A stretch of 64,000 bases of DNA from Roseomonas sp. CECT 9278 (GTDB lineage: Bacteria > Pseudomonadota > Alphaproteobacteria > Acetobacterales > Acetobacteraceae), in assembly GCF_918698155.1 (NCBI RefSeq), contig NZ_CAKKLX010000002.1:1-64000 (forward strand), read 5' to 3'. Under the pieces are notes generated by a model. That model was given only the letters and a program-made list of their open reading frames with translations. It made no database searches and was not told the DNA's origin. This document shows, in pieces, positions 45,320 to 52,545 of the stretch (its first letter is position 1; every line of letters starts with the position of its first letter). A program made the translations under genes and the position numbers.

Positions 45320-46555
45320 TCAGTCCTCGATCGCCTGGTAGGCCAGCATGTTGACCAGCCGCCGGTAGCGCAGCCGCATCTCGCCCGGTGCATGGGCCAT
45401 CAGCACCACCGCCAGGCGTTCCGCCGGGTCCACCCAGAAGAAGGTGCCGAACACGCCGGACCAGCCGAAGGCGCCCGGCGCGCCCATGAAGGCCGACCCG
45501 CCCGGGTTGCGGCGCACCGCCACCGTCAGCCCGAAGCCGTAGCCGGCCAGGCCGGGGTCCATGCGGTCCGGCCCGCCCTCGATCCCCTGCAGGTGGTCCG
45601 AGCCCATCCAGCGCACCGTCGCCGGCGAGAGCACGCGCGCGCCCCCCAGCGTGCCGCCGCCGCGCAGCATCTCGGCGAAGCGCAGGTAGTCGGCGGCGGT
45701 CGAGACCAGCCCCGCGCCGCCCACCTCCAGCCGCGGCGGGCCGTCGGGCGCGGCCACCGATTGCGGCTTGCCGGTCAGCGGGCAGGTCGGCAGCGCCGTG
45801 GCGAAGCGCGCCAGCCCGCCCTCGGGCAGCACGTACCCGGTCTCGGTCATCCCCAGCGGGTCGAAGATCCGCTGCCGCATCAGCGTGCCCAGCGACGCCC
45901 CGCCCGCCGCGCCCGCGACCAGCCCGAGCACATCGGTCGAGAAGCCGTAGTCCCAGGCCTCGCCCGGATGGTGGCGCAGCGGGGTGGCGGCCAGCGCGGC
46001 CGCGAGCGACGCCGCATCATGGTCGCGCGCCACGGTCAGCGAGGTGCCCGGATGCGCCGCATGCACCGCCGTGGCGCCGAAGCCGCCATAGACGAAGCCG
46101 GTGGTGTGGCGCGCCGCGTCCTGCACCGTCATCGGCCGGCGCTGCGGCTCCAGGTCCAGCGGCCCTTCGCCCGACAGCATCGCGGGCGTGGCCTTCGCCA
46201 CCTGCATCGACATCAGCGGCGGCACATGGGCGCCGACCGGGTCGGACAGCAGCAACCGGCCTTCCTCGACCAGGCTCAACGCCGCCACGCCGCAGACCGG
46301 CTTGGTCATGGATGCGATGGCAAACAGCGCATCGGGGCGCATCGGCACGCGGGCTTCGGGATCGAGGAAGCCGACCGCCTCCAGGTGGACCAGCCGGCCG
46401 TCGCGCGCGATGGCGACCACGCCGCCGGGGAAGCGGCCTTCATCGACCTCGCGCTGCAAGGCCGGGCGGATGCGCGCGAGCCTGGCGGAGGACATGCCCA
46501 CGCTCTCGGGCTTCGTGGGCGCAAGCGGTGCGATATCGGCCTGGATCGTGTCCAT
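45320..46555 (-). CDS. Serine hydrolase, beta-lactamase/esterase EstB type
   Basis: 411 residues. SxxK motif is SMTK in FAIASMTKPVCGVAAL, the Tyr element is YGFSTDVLGLV, and a long RVPMRPDALF stretch precedes. It has no signal peptide. Probably an esterase. The ATG at 46555 overlaps the metallo-hydrolase stop (TGATG), so the two are translated together; a GTG one codon earlier is less likely. Confidence 0.9.
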   Translation of the reverse strand: MDTIQADIAPLAPTKPESVGMSSARLARIRPALQREVDEGRFPGGVVAIARDGRLVHLEAVGFLDPEARVPMRPDALFAIASMTKPVCGVAALSLVEEGRLLLSDPVGAHVPPLMSMQVAKATPAMLSGEGPLDLEPQRRPMTVQDAARHTTGFVYGGFGATAVHAAHPGTSLTVARDHDAASLAAALAATPLRHHPGEAWDYGFSTDVLGLVAGAAGGASLGTLMRQRIFDPLGMTETGYVLPEGGLARFATALPTCPLTGKPQSVAAPDGPPRLEVGGAGLVSTAADYLRFAEMLRGGGTLGGARVLSPATVRWMGSDHLQGIEGGPDRMDPGLAGYGFGLTVAVRRNPGGSAFMGAPGAFGWSGVFGTFFWVDPAERLAVVLMAHAPGEMRLRYRRLVNMLAYQAIED

Positions 46556-47196
46556 CACGCGGCTCCTTCGCCGGCATAGGGGTTGCTGCGGCGTTCGTCG
46601 CCAAACGTCGATCCCGGCCCGTGGCCGCAGATGAACTGGATGTCGTCGCCCAGCGGGAACAGCTTGGTGCGGATCGCCGAGATCAGCGCCTGCGTGTCGC
46701 CATAGGGAAAGTCGGTGCGCCCGACCGAGCCCTGGAACAGCACATCCCCCACCAGCGCGATGCCCAGCGCCACGTTCACGAACACCACATGCCCCGGCGT
46801 GTGCCCCGGGCAGTGCAACACGGAAAAATCCTGCCCGGCGATCTCGACGCTGTCGCCCTCGTTCAGCCAGCGGTCCGGCGTCACGGCGCGGCAGGCCATG
46901 CCGTATTTCGCGCCCTGTTCCGGCAGGCTGTCGAGCAGGAAGGCATCGGCGCGGTGCGGCCCCTCGATCGGCACGCCCAGCGCGCGCGCCAGTTCCGTCG
47001 CCGCGCCGGCATGGTCCAGGTGCCCATGCGTGAGCAGGATGCGCTGCACCTGCACCCCGGCCTGCTGGATCGCGTCCTGGATGCGTTCGGCGTCGCCGCC
47101 GGGGTCGACCACCACGCCCTGCTTCGTCGCCTGGTCCCAGACCAGCGTGCAGTTCTGCTGGAACGGCGTTACGAGAATTATAGTGGCTTGTAGCAT
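46555..47196 (-). CDS. MBL-fold metallo-hydrolase with element-supplied 5' end
   Basis: 213 residues, glyoxalase II-like metallo-beta-lactamase fold. Zinc-binding motif THGHLDHAG, later His in CPGHTPGHVV, Asp in ALVGDVLFQGSVGRTDFPYGD and His in FICGHGPGS. The first nine codons (MLQATIILV) are AT-rich and lie inside the integrated element. Host sequence resumes at TPFQQNCT. The original first 15 codons are stranded at 57190-57234. The reading frame is intact, so the protein is probably still made, but its promoter is now in the element. Confidence 0.92.
   Translation of the reverse strand: MLQATIILVTPFQQNCTLVWDQATKQGVVVDPGGDAERIQDAIQQAGVQVQRILLTHGHLDHAGAATELARALGVPIEGPHRADAFLLDSLPEQGAKYGMACRAVTPDRWLNEGDSVEIAGQDFSVLHCPGHTPGHVVFVNVALGIALVGDVLFQGSVGRTDFPYGDTQALISAIRTKLFPLGDDIQFICGHGPGSTFGDERRSNPYAGEGAA
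47155..47169. mobile_element. Left attachment core
   Basis: CTGCTGGAACGGCGT, identical to 57190-57204. On the minus strand it encodes TPFQQ of the metallo-hydrolase. Host sequence lies to the left, element sequence to the right. Confidence 0.9.
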
Positions 47197-47222
47197 AACG
47201 GTTTCCGGGCTGTTATGGGGGC

Positions 47223-47232
47223 GGCTATGCAC
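47223..47232 (+). repeat. Possible integrase arm site, left
   Basis: GGCTATGCAC, found again at 57070-57079 near the other end in the same orientation. Both are followed by an AGCAC- or GGCAC-like motif. It may be an arm-type integrase site. Confidence 0.35.
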
Positions 47233-47242
47233 GGCTTAGGCA

Positions 47243-47701
47243 CTAAAGCAACCTCAGCCGCCCTGGGAGCATCTGATCCATCCGCATGTAAGGTTCAAAC
47301 ATCGGGACCATCGCCGTGAACTGTTTCTGCAATCTGTCCCGAAGGTTCTGTAGGTCTACCTCTTTAGGCGGTTGCTCGTCTGATTTAACGATGCCATTCA
47401 TTCTGGCAATATAATCAGTAAGAATCTTGCACTCCTCAAATAGATCGTCGCCGAACAAAAATCGTATTTTTGCGCCGTTCTGAACAACAAGTGCTAGAGC
47501 CTCAAGATGATCTTCAAAGGTTGCTTTGTGAACAATTATTTGAAGCTGAGCAAACGCATCCATGCGACGATCAAACAGGTCCTGCACAAATTTCTGCCGC
47601 GACGTCTGCCATTGCCCCCATGCGATGGCGGCGGCCAGCAGCGCGATGGCGGGCGTCGCGAGCGCCTGTAGGTAGGACACCCAGAGGGGAACTTGGCTCA
47701 T
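47243..47701 (-). CDS. Membrane-anchored unknown protein (element cargo)
   Basis: 152 residues. One N-terminal membrane helix (LQALATPAIALLAAAIAWGQW) is followed by a charged helical cytoplasmic domain (QTSRQKFVQDLFDRRMDAFAQLQ). This layout recurs in unknown bacterial membrane proteins. It has lower GC than host genes. It lies at the left edge, 46 bases upstream of the metallo-hydrolase start and in the same direction, so it may drive that operon by read-through. Confidence 0.72.
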   Translation of the reverse strand: MSQVPLWVSYLQALATPAIALLAAAIAWGQWQTSRQKFVQDLFDRRMDAFAQLQIIVHKATFEDHLEALALVVQNGAKIRFLFGDDLFEECKILTDYIARMNGIVKSDEQPPKEVDLQNLRDRLQKQFTAMVPMFEPYMRMDQMLPGRLRLL

Positions 47702-48109
47702 CCGCAGCGACCGGTCCTTGCTGATGCGAGATCAGCATATGCGGTGCGAAGCGCATATCCCAGGCTAGGCCATGCACGGGGTTGAGGACAGGGAGGCGTG
47801 CGCTACGCGACCCCACGCGCCGTGATCCGCTGGCCACAGCACCCCTACCTTCTCGCAGTCAAGGTCTGTACGACGTTGATGCGAGAGGAGCGGCTGCGTG
47901 GGAAGGGGCTGGTCGCGGAGGTCCGCAAGACGCCCCCGGCCACAGACATCGTTGCGGGCATCCGGGTGTCCCGCAACAGGCTGGCGCAGCGCGGCGACAA
48001 GGGCGTGCGATAGCCCTCGGCGCTGTCGTCGTTGAATGATCTGTTGAGTTGCTGGTAGGCTTGTTTCTCTGTGGCCGGATGGGCTGGCCATCCGCCGAAT
48101 GCTGGTTCA
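47702..48109. other. 408-base stretch with no convincing gene
   Basis: A GC-rich block (about 47765-48015) lies between AT-rich genes. It is open in several frames, including an ATG at 47798 giving 71 residues, but none has a ribosome site or family likeness. It may be a gene remnant. Confidence 0.4.
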
Positions 48110-48463
48110 ATGGATCAAACAAGATTAATTGCTTTGCTTTTTGTGGAAGCCAAGAACGCATCTTGGTATAGTCTACTCTTATCTACAGGTATATTCTGTC
48201 TGATAATATGGTTATTTTTCCATAAGATGCAATGGGCTCAAATAAGCAAAATAAAAGCTCTGGCATTTTCCGCATTAGTTTTTATTTCGGTTATTGTCGG
48301 AAACATAGCCTTTTCATTATTATACCTCCAGATTATCTATGGAACACTCGAGATTCATCCGGTTTTTGATCGTGCATTCATCAATAATATCTTAAATAAA
48401 TCGGGGTTCGGCGCGCTTGTATGCGGCTTCGTATTTTATCTTTTCGCCCGACGCTCTCGTTGA
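48110..48463 (+). CDS. AT-rich polytopic membrane protein, unknown
   Basis: 117 residues with three strongly hydrophobic segments (SLLLSTGIFCLIIWLFF, AFSALVFISVIVGNIAFSLLYL, GFGALVCGFVFYLFA) and a basic end RRSR. Codons are AT-rich, unlike both host and the rest of the element, showing separate origin. It is one of few plus-strand genes here. The ATG at 48110 is chosen to skip a GC-rich upstream frame. Function unknown; cargo at an element edge may be defence-related, which is speculation. Confidence 0.68.
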   Translation: MDQTRLIALLFVEAKNASWYSLLLSTGIFCLIIWLFFHKMQWAQISKIKALAFSALVFISVIVGNIAFSLLYLQIIYGTLEIHPVFDRAFINNILNKSGFGALVCGFVFYLFARRSR

Positions 48464-48491
48464 TTTTGGGGGTTACACCTCGTCTGATAAC

Positions 48492-48689
48492 ATGATTTGC
48501 GGTCTCATAGGCTGGGCCGCTGATTTACTGGTGCAAATCGCACGGAGGGATTTCCCCTCTGCGGCGGCACGGTGCCGCGCAATTAGCGGACACTACTCGG
48601 CGTCGCCCGAAACACAGGCTATCGCGGAGAAGGTGCGGCTGCGTCGGGCAGTCGGGCTGCCGTATCCGCGGGTCATTCGGCGAGGATAG
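48492..48689 (+). CDS. Possible small protein
   Basis: 65 residues from the ATG at 48492 (MICGLIGWAADLLVQIARR). It has a basic C-terminal half (EKVRLRRAVGLPYPRVIRRG). No ribosome site is clear. It lies 28 bases past the AT-rich membrane gene. Support is weak. Confidence 0.35.
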   Translation: MICGLIGWAADLLVQIARRDFPSAAARCRAISGHYSASPETQAIAEKVRLRRAVGLPYPRVIRRG

Positions 48690-48700
48690 CGCGGGCGACT

Positions 48701-49180
48701 CTAATACGCCCGAATCACACGGCGGCGCTTGCGGTTGAGGCTGAACGTCGCGGCGCCGCCATTTTCCAGGGCCTGAATCGTCAACAGTCCATTTTTAACC
48801 AGCATACTCAGGATATACTGAGCGGACGAGAACGGGACGGCCGCCTTCTTTGCGAAGTCTACTCCGCTAAATGACGTCTGGTTGCGACAGAGTTCCTTGA
48901 CCACAGGCGCATACTGCGACTGCCACGTCTGCGCGGCTCGCTCGTGGGGGCCAGTCGGCAGCAGCCAGAAGCCCAGCGAGTAGGGGCTGACCCGGAACCG
49001 GCCATCGCAAAGCGGGTGGGCGAACAGGATGTGCCGGGCCTCGTCGTAGGAAATGTCCAGAACGTCCACGGCTTGGGATATCGAAAACGGCCTTCGTCCA
49101 AACGCCGAGTAGAGGGCGCTGATGCGAGCGTCCCCAGCGGGTTCGGGGAGGGCTTTGAAGAGCGGGACTACGTTGCTCAT
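48701..49180 (-). CDS. Possible winged-helix protein of the element
   Basis: 159 residues. Stretches such as PFSISQAVDVLDISYDEARHILF and SGVDFAKKAAVPFSSAQYILSMLVKNGLLTIQ look like two helix-turn-helix or winged-helix units, suggesting DNA binding. No named family is recognised. It is the last gene of the minus-strand string, starting one base after the stop at 49182. Confidence 0.65.
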   Translation of the reverse strand: MSNVVPLFKALPEPAGDARISALYSAFGRRPFSISQAVDVLDISYDEARHILFAHPLCDGRFRVSPYSLGFWLLPTGPHERAAQTWQSQYAPVVKELCRNQTSFSGVDFAKKAAVPFSSAQYILSMLVKNGLLTIQALENGGAATFSLNRKRRRVIRAY

Positions 49181-49181
49181 T

Positions 49182-49406
49182 TCAATGCACCGTTGTTCGG
49201 GTGAATGTCACGTAGGGGGGCCGAATCAACAGGTCGTCGAGGCGTCCCCCCTGCCATGCCTCGGTGACTTCCTGCACCTCGCGCCAGGACAGCGGCACGA
49301 GAATGACCCGGCCATCGAGTAGCACCACCACCAGCCCCTGACGGCTGGCGGTCAGCGTGTCGAGGGCGGCCATGTCGCCGTTGCCGAGGTCCACCGGGAT
49401 GGTCAC
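49182..49406 (-). CDS. Small unknown protein, GTG start
   Basis: 74 residues, TIPVDLGNGDMAALDTLTAS near the start, then LLDGRVILVPLSWREVQEVTEAW. The GTG at 49406 overlaps the preceding stop (GTGA). A longer frame upstream lies over another gene. Mostly beta at first, then helical; function unknown. Confidence 0.65.
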   Translation of the reverse strand: MTIPVDLGNGDMAALDTLTASRQGLVVVLLDGRVILVPLSWREVQEVTEAWQGGRLDDLLIRPPYVTFTRTTVH

Positions 49407-49855
49407 CGGCCGGACAGCAGCCCGCGGATCGCCCGGAGTTCCAGCAGCACGTCCTCCAGGATTTCCGCCTGGGCGCGCTTGGCAGGAGGCATCGGGCTGA
49501 ACCGAATGGGCTCGGGGGCCGGTTCGTCCTCGGCATCCGGCGCGAGGGCCAGAAAGTCCTCCCTCGACCACGGCGCCAGATTGGGGCCGAGAATCTCGAT
49601 CGTCAGGGCGCCGGTATGGCGATTGGTGACACACGACACGCGGAACAGGCGACCTTCCAGCAGCACGCCGACCGTGTCGGGCATCACGGGGTCGAGTTCC
49701 ATCCGCACCCCCCGAGCCTGCATGGGGCCGAGCAGTTCGCGGAGTTGATCCTGCGCTTCCTGGGGGAGGCCGGCGAAGGCCGGGATCTGCGTGGTGACGG
49801 GGCGTTGACTGGCGAGGTCCTTGGCGACAACTCGCAACGCTTCGAGGCGGTTCAT
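49403..49855 (-). CDS. Unknown element protein
   Basis: 150 residues. An amphipathic N-terminal half (EALRVVAKDLASQRPVTTQI), a beta-type middle (VGVLLEGRLFRVSCVTN) and a C-terminal helix (RAQAEILEDVLLELRAIRGLL). The ATG at 49855 overlaps the upstream stop (ATGA). No family recognised. Confidence 0.68.
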   Translation of the reverse strand: MNRLEALRVVAKDLASQRPVTTQIPAFAGLPQEAQDQLRELLGPMQARGVRMELDPVMPDTVGVLLEGRLFRVSCVTNRHTGALTIEILGPNLAPWSREDFLALAPDAEDEPAPEPIRFSPMPPAKRAQAEILEDVLLELRAIRGLLSGR

Positions 49856-50166
49856 GCGACTTTCCTTCGGCGGTTGGCGTGATGTTCGGGGAGAGCCTCC
49901 GCGGCGGCCTGGGCGTGGGCGGCCTGGTCCTTCGCTTCGGCGGCTGCCGTGCGGTCGGCCCAGGAATCCATCGCGGCCTGGACCTGCTCGTATCCGCTCA
50001 GGTTGCAGGTATCGCAGGACAGGGCCTTGATCGCGTTGTCGGGCTTGGCCAGCGTCAGCGTCAGGGAGAACGCCCCACACGCCGGGCAACTCATGCGGAT
50101 GGTGGAGTTGTCGCCGCTCCACCAGGTCATTGGCCACGATGGCGGAACGTGAAGTGTGGGGGTCAT
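49852..50166 (-). CDS. Small zinc-ribbon-like protein
   Basis: 104 residues with paired cysteine knuckles CPAC and CDTC about 30 residues apart, which could bind zinc, then an Ala/Glu helix and a basic end (HHANRRRKVA). It resembles phage and plasmid zinc-ribbon proteins in size and form. The ATG at 50166 overlaps the upstream stop. Confidence 0.65.
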   Translation of the reverse strand: MTPTLHVPPSWPMTWWSGDNSTIRMSCPACGAFSLTLTLAKPDNAIKALSCDTCNLSGYEQVQAAMDSWADRTAAAEAKDQAAHAQAAAEALPEHHANRRRKVA

Positions 50167-50366
50167 CCCTGGGGCCTCAGCGTTCGGGTGAAGGTGTCCC
50201 ACGGGCGGTCTCCTTGGGGCGTTCGGGCCACGACCTCGTCATCCACCACGATCAGCCGGACTGCCTCCCCCCGAACCCGGAACTCGTCGTTCAGGTCGGG
50301 CACGTATCCCAGCCGGCACATCATGTTGAAGGCGTAGGAGAGGCTGACGGGCTTCCGGGGTGTCAC
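50163..50366 (-). CDS. Small unknown element protein
   Basis: 67 residues, beta-rich (EFRVRGEAVRLIVVDDEVVA). Overlaps its neighbours on both sides by 4 bases (ATGA). No family recognised. Confidence 0.65.
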   Translation of the reverse strand: MTPRKPVSLSYAFNMMCRLGYVPDLNDEFRVRGEAVRLIVVDDEVVARTPQGDRPWDTFTRTLRPQG

Positions 50367-50584
50367 TGGATCGCGTCGTAGCGAGCGCGCACGGCGGCGG
50401 GCGTCCGGGCTGCGAGTGCCTGCTGCTCGCGCATCTGCCGGATGGCGTCCTTGATCGCGAACAGTTCGGCCTTCAGGGCGGCGATCTCGTTGTGCAGGGG
50501 CGCGGCGGCCTTCGTGGCCTCGATCTTCGCGATCACCGCGGTTCCTCGGATGATGGCGTCGAATTCGGATTTGCTGACACGCAT
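50363..50584 (-). CDS. Small coiled-coil protein, first gene of the string
   Basis: 73 residues, almost wholly helical with a likely coiled coil (APLHNEIAALKAELFAIKD). The ATG at 50584 has AGGAGG upstream and is the only gene of the string with a strong ribosome site, so it leads the operon. Confidence 0.68.
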   Translation of the reverse strand: MRVSKSEFDAIIRGTAVIAKIEATKAAAPLHNEIAALKAELFAIKDAIRQMREQQALAARTPAAVRARYDAIQ

Positions 50585-50595
50585 GGCCCGGGGCC

Positions 50596-50622
50596 CTCCT
50601 GCTTGTTGAAGTAATGCAGGAG
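50596..50622 (-). promoter_or_regulatory. Inverted repeat covering the leader ribosome site
   Basis: CTCCTGC (50596-50602) and its reverse complement GCAGGAG (50616-50622). The left arm covers the AGGAGG ribosome site of the gene starting at 50584. The right arm lies near the expected transcript start. It could be a repressor operator or an RNA hairpin hiding the ribosome site. Confidence 0.5.
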
Positions 50623-50624
50623 AA

Positions 50625-50652
50625 ATTCTACCACAGGTGCAAGTAAAGACAA
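50625..50652 (-). promoter_or_regulatory. Candidate promoter of the small-gene string
   Basis: On the minus strand TTGTCT (50652-50647), a 16-base spacer, then TAGAAT (50630-50625), a fair sigma-70 promoter. It lies about 40 bases upstream of the first gene of the coupled string. Confidence 0.5.
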
Positions 50653-50668
50653 GATTCAGTTTAGGGCG

Positions 50669-50875
50669 TTACTTCCACGGCCAGCCTATTTCTGCGGTTT
50701 GTCTGCCGCGCAACTCGACGATCCAACCCCCCGCGTGGGATGCGGCTCGCTCGGCGTCGCGCTTTCGGGTAAAGACCTTGGCGGGTCCACGATCTATCAG
50801 GACTACTCGGCGGGTTCGGCGAACTACTACGAGGTCGCCTACCTGAACGTAGAATGTTCGGCGGACGCGGGGCAT
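50669..50875 (-). CDS. Small basic unknown protein
   Basis: 68 residues, very basic, beta-type start (RRTFYVQVGDLVVVRR), then TRKRDAERAASHAGGWIVEL, which looks like real protein, perhaps a nucleic-acid binder. No family recognised. Confidence 0.55.
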   Translation of the reverse strand: MPRVRRTFYVQVGDLVVVRRTRRVVLIDRGPAKVFTRKRDAERAASHAGGWIVELRGRQTAEIGWPWK

Positions 50876-51569
50876 GGGGGCATGGTAGCACGGCCCGGCG
50901 CGCGGTGCCGGCGCGGTCGCGGCAGGTTGCGAGCGATCCGGGGGGCGTCCGGGGCGGCCAAGGGACCCTCAGGGCCAAACAAAACTTTGCGCCCTGGGCC
51001 GTGTCGGTTTCGGCCTTCAAGCCAACTTTTGTCCACTCCCCCGCCCGTGGCCAGCGCGCCGGCATTGCGAGCGGACGAATACAGTTTCTCCCTCTATATG
51101 TAGAAAGACGGATTGCGACAGGTCCCACAAGATTTAGGATTGGCTGGAAATCGGGAGGCAGCCAAACAGACTAATCCATGTAAAGACAGGTATTCCTCAC
51201 AAGCCTGACAGTCCAGCCAGCCATCTCCTACGGCCGCATTAATCTGCGAACCGCTAGGGAACATTCGTCTCTACGCAGGGAGGACCGATGCCTTGGCATG
51301 TTTCAGTTCCCACGTGCGCGATGCGAGCGGTGCCGGCGCGGTCGGTGCGCCAGGGTGCAGGGGCAGGGGGCATGGCCGGCCAGCGCGGCGCGTGCCGTGT
51401 GCCGGTAGCCGCATCTGAGCCAGTGCGCCAGGGTGGCCGGTGCCATAGGGCGGGCGGGCGCCAGGGGCGGTCCAGTGGGCGCCTATGCGCGGCGCGGCGT
51501 GGCCATGGCCGGCCGACGGGCGGGCGGTGGTCTAGGCTGGCAGGGCGTGGCAATGATCAGGGCATGTTC
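50876..51569. other. Long stretch without a convincing gene
   Basis: About 690 bases. It is mixed: AT-rich around 51060-51290 and very GC-rich around 51310-51540. A minus-strand frame of 65 residues (50839-51036) overlaps the preceding gene and lacks support. The motif GGTGCCGGCGCGGTCG occurs at about 50895 and 51329. Confidence 0.4.
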
Positions 51570-51598
51570 AAAGGGGGCAAGGCTTTCGCCCTACCCCC
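51570..51598 (-). terminator. Rho-independent terminator with GAAA tetraloop
   Basis: On the minus strand an 11-bp stem (two G-T pairs) with a GAAA loop, arms 51598-51588 and 51583-51573, followed by TTT (51572-51570). It ends the two-gene unit at 52062-51624. Confidence 0.75.
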
Positions 51599-51623
51599 TC
51601 TGCCCCCGGCATAGTCCCCCGGC

Positions 51624-51749
51624 CTAGGTGTCGGCCAGGGCTTTCGCGTATGCCGCGTCGGCTGCGGCCTTGTCGGCTGTGACCAGCACGGTTTCCCAAT
51701 GATCCCGTGCGGTCTGCACCAGCACCAGGAACATGCGGCCGCGCCGCAC
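51624..51749 (-). CDS. 41-residue unknown protein
   Basis: GTG at 51749 lies 4 bases past the preceding stop; an ATG five codons later gives 36 residues. A hydrophobic start (MFLVLVQTARDHWETVLV) and an Ala-rich helix (DKAAADAAYAKALAD). It is too short to assign, but its position between a coupled gene and a terminator supports it. Confidence 0.5.
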   Translation of the reverse strand: MRRGRMFLVLVQTARDHWETVLVTADKAAADAAYAKALADT

Positions 51750-51753
51750 GATC

Positions 51754-52062
51754 CTAACCAAGGCGCACCAGTCCGCGCTCGACCATGAACTTCAGCATGC
51801 CGCCGACCGGGTTTTTGTAGCCGCCATCCTTCAGGGCTTGGGCCAGCTCGCCCCGCGTCTTGGACGCCAGCACCAGCGGCCAGCGTTCGGCGCGGGTGCC
51901 CCGAAGTTTCGGGTCCTGCACCAGAACCGTGATCTTCTGGCCGTCCAGGTTCGGCTTGGCAGTCTTGGTCTTGGCGGGTGCCTCGGCGGCGGGTGCCTCG
52001 GTCGCAGGCTTGGCAGCCTTGGCCGGCTTGGCGGACTTGGTGGTGGCGGTGGTGTCGGTCAT
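51754..52062 (-). CDS. Unknown protein with Ala-Lys-rich tail and folded C-domain
   Basis: 102 residues. The first 45 are low-complexity Thr/Lys/Ala/Pro (histone-H1-like). The rest (ITVLVQDPKLRGTRAERW, then ELAQALKDGGYKNPVGGMLKF) appears folded, with a likely helix-turn-helix. It may bind DNA. AAGGA lies about 9 bases before the ATG. Confidence 0.6.
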   Translation of the reverse strand: MTDTTATTKSAKPAKAAKPATEAPAAEAPAKTKTAKPNLDGQKITVLVQDPKLRGTRAERWPLVLASKTRGELAQALKDGGYKNPVGGMLKFMVERGLVRLG

Positions 52063-52545
52063 GGGCTTTGTCCTTGCAGCGGTGCCCCCCATGGGCGCCG
52101 TGCAACCGTTCTGCCGGGAGGTGCCGTTCCGTAGCCAGAACAATTCCGGGCAAGAGTCCGGAAACATTGTGTCGCAACAATATCGGTGGTGAACCGAATA
52201 AGATTAAGAGTTAGGGAATACTGGTTTTCTGCCCAAGTATGCGGTTTGGAATTATGATTTTTTCTGTAGAATTTAGGAATGATCTGGTTTGGCCGGTTGA
52301 GAAAGCGGCGTCACAAAGGTGGAAATGGCCCCCCCCACTCCCGGCTGGGGCAGCCCTCACCCCCTAAGCGCGTCACACATTAGGCTTCGCCTGAATTAGG
52401 AGAGCCCCCACAGTAACCCCCCCCTAAAAGGGGTTGCCTTATGGCTACTGTGTGCCGCAAAAGCCATCTACCCGTTAGCACTATATACCCTTTGACTATT
52501 CTTAGTGTGGGTGGTGTGGGGTATAGTAAGAAAGCGGCCCGGCAA
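52063..52545. other. 483-base non-coding AT-rich region, possible replication origin
   Basis: No convincing gene. It is much richer in A/T than the surroundings, with short inverted repeats (AACCCC ... GGGGTT at about 52416-52434; ACTATA ... TATAGT at about 52480-52528) and runs of C. It abuts the 3' end of the Toprim-VapE gene. An origin or regulatory region would fit. Confidence 0.45.

Noticed and set aside
47765-48091. Transposase remnant in the GC-rich block of the element
   Set aside because: No catalytic motif, terminal repeats or target duplication could be found, so it is left unassigned.
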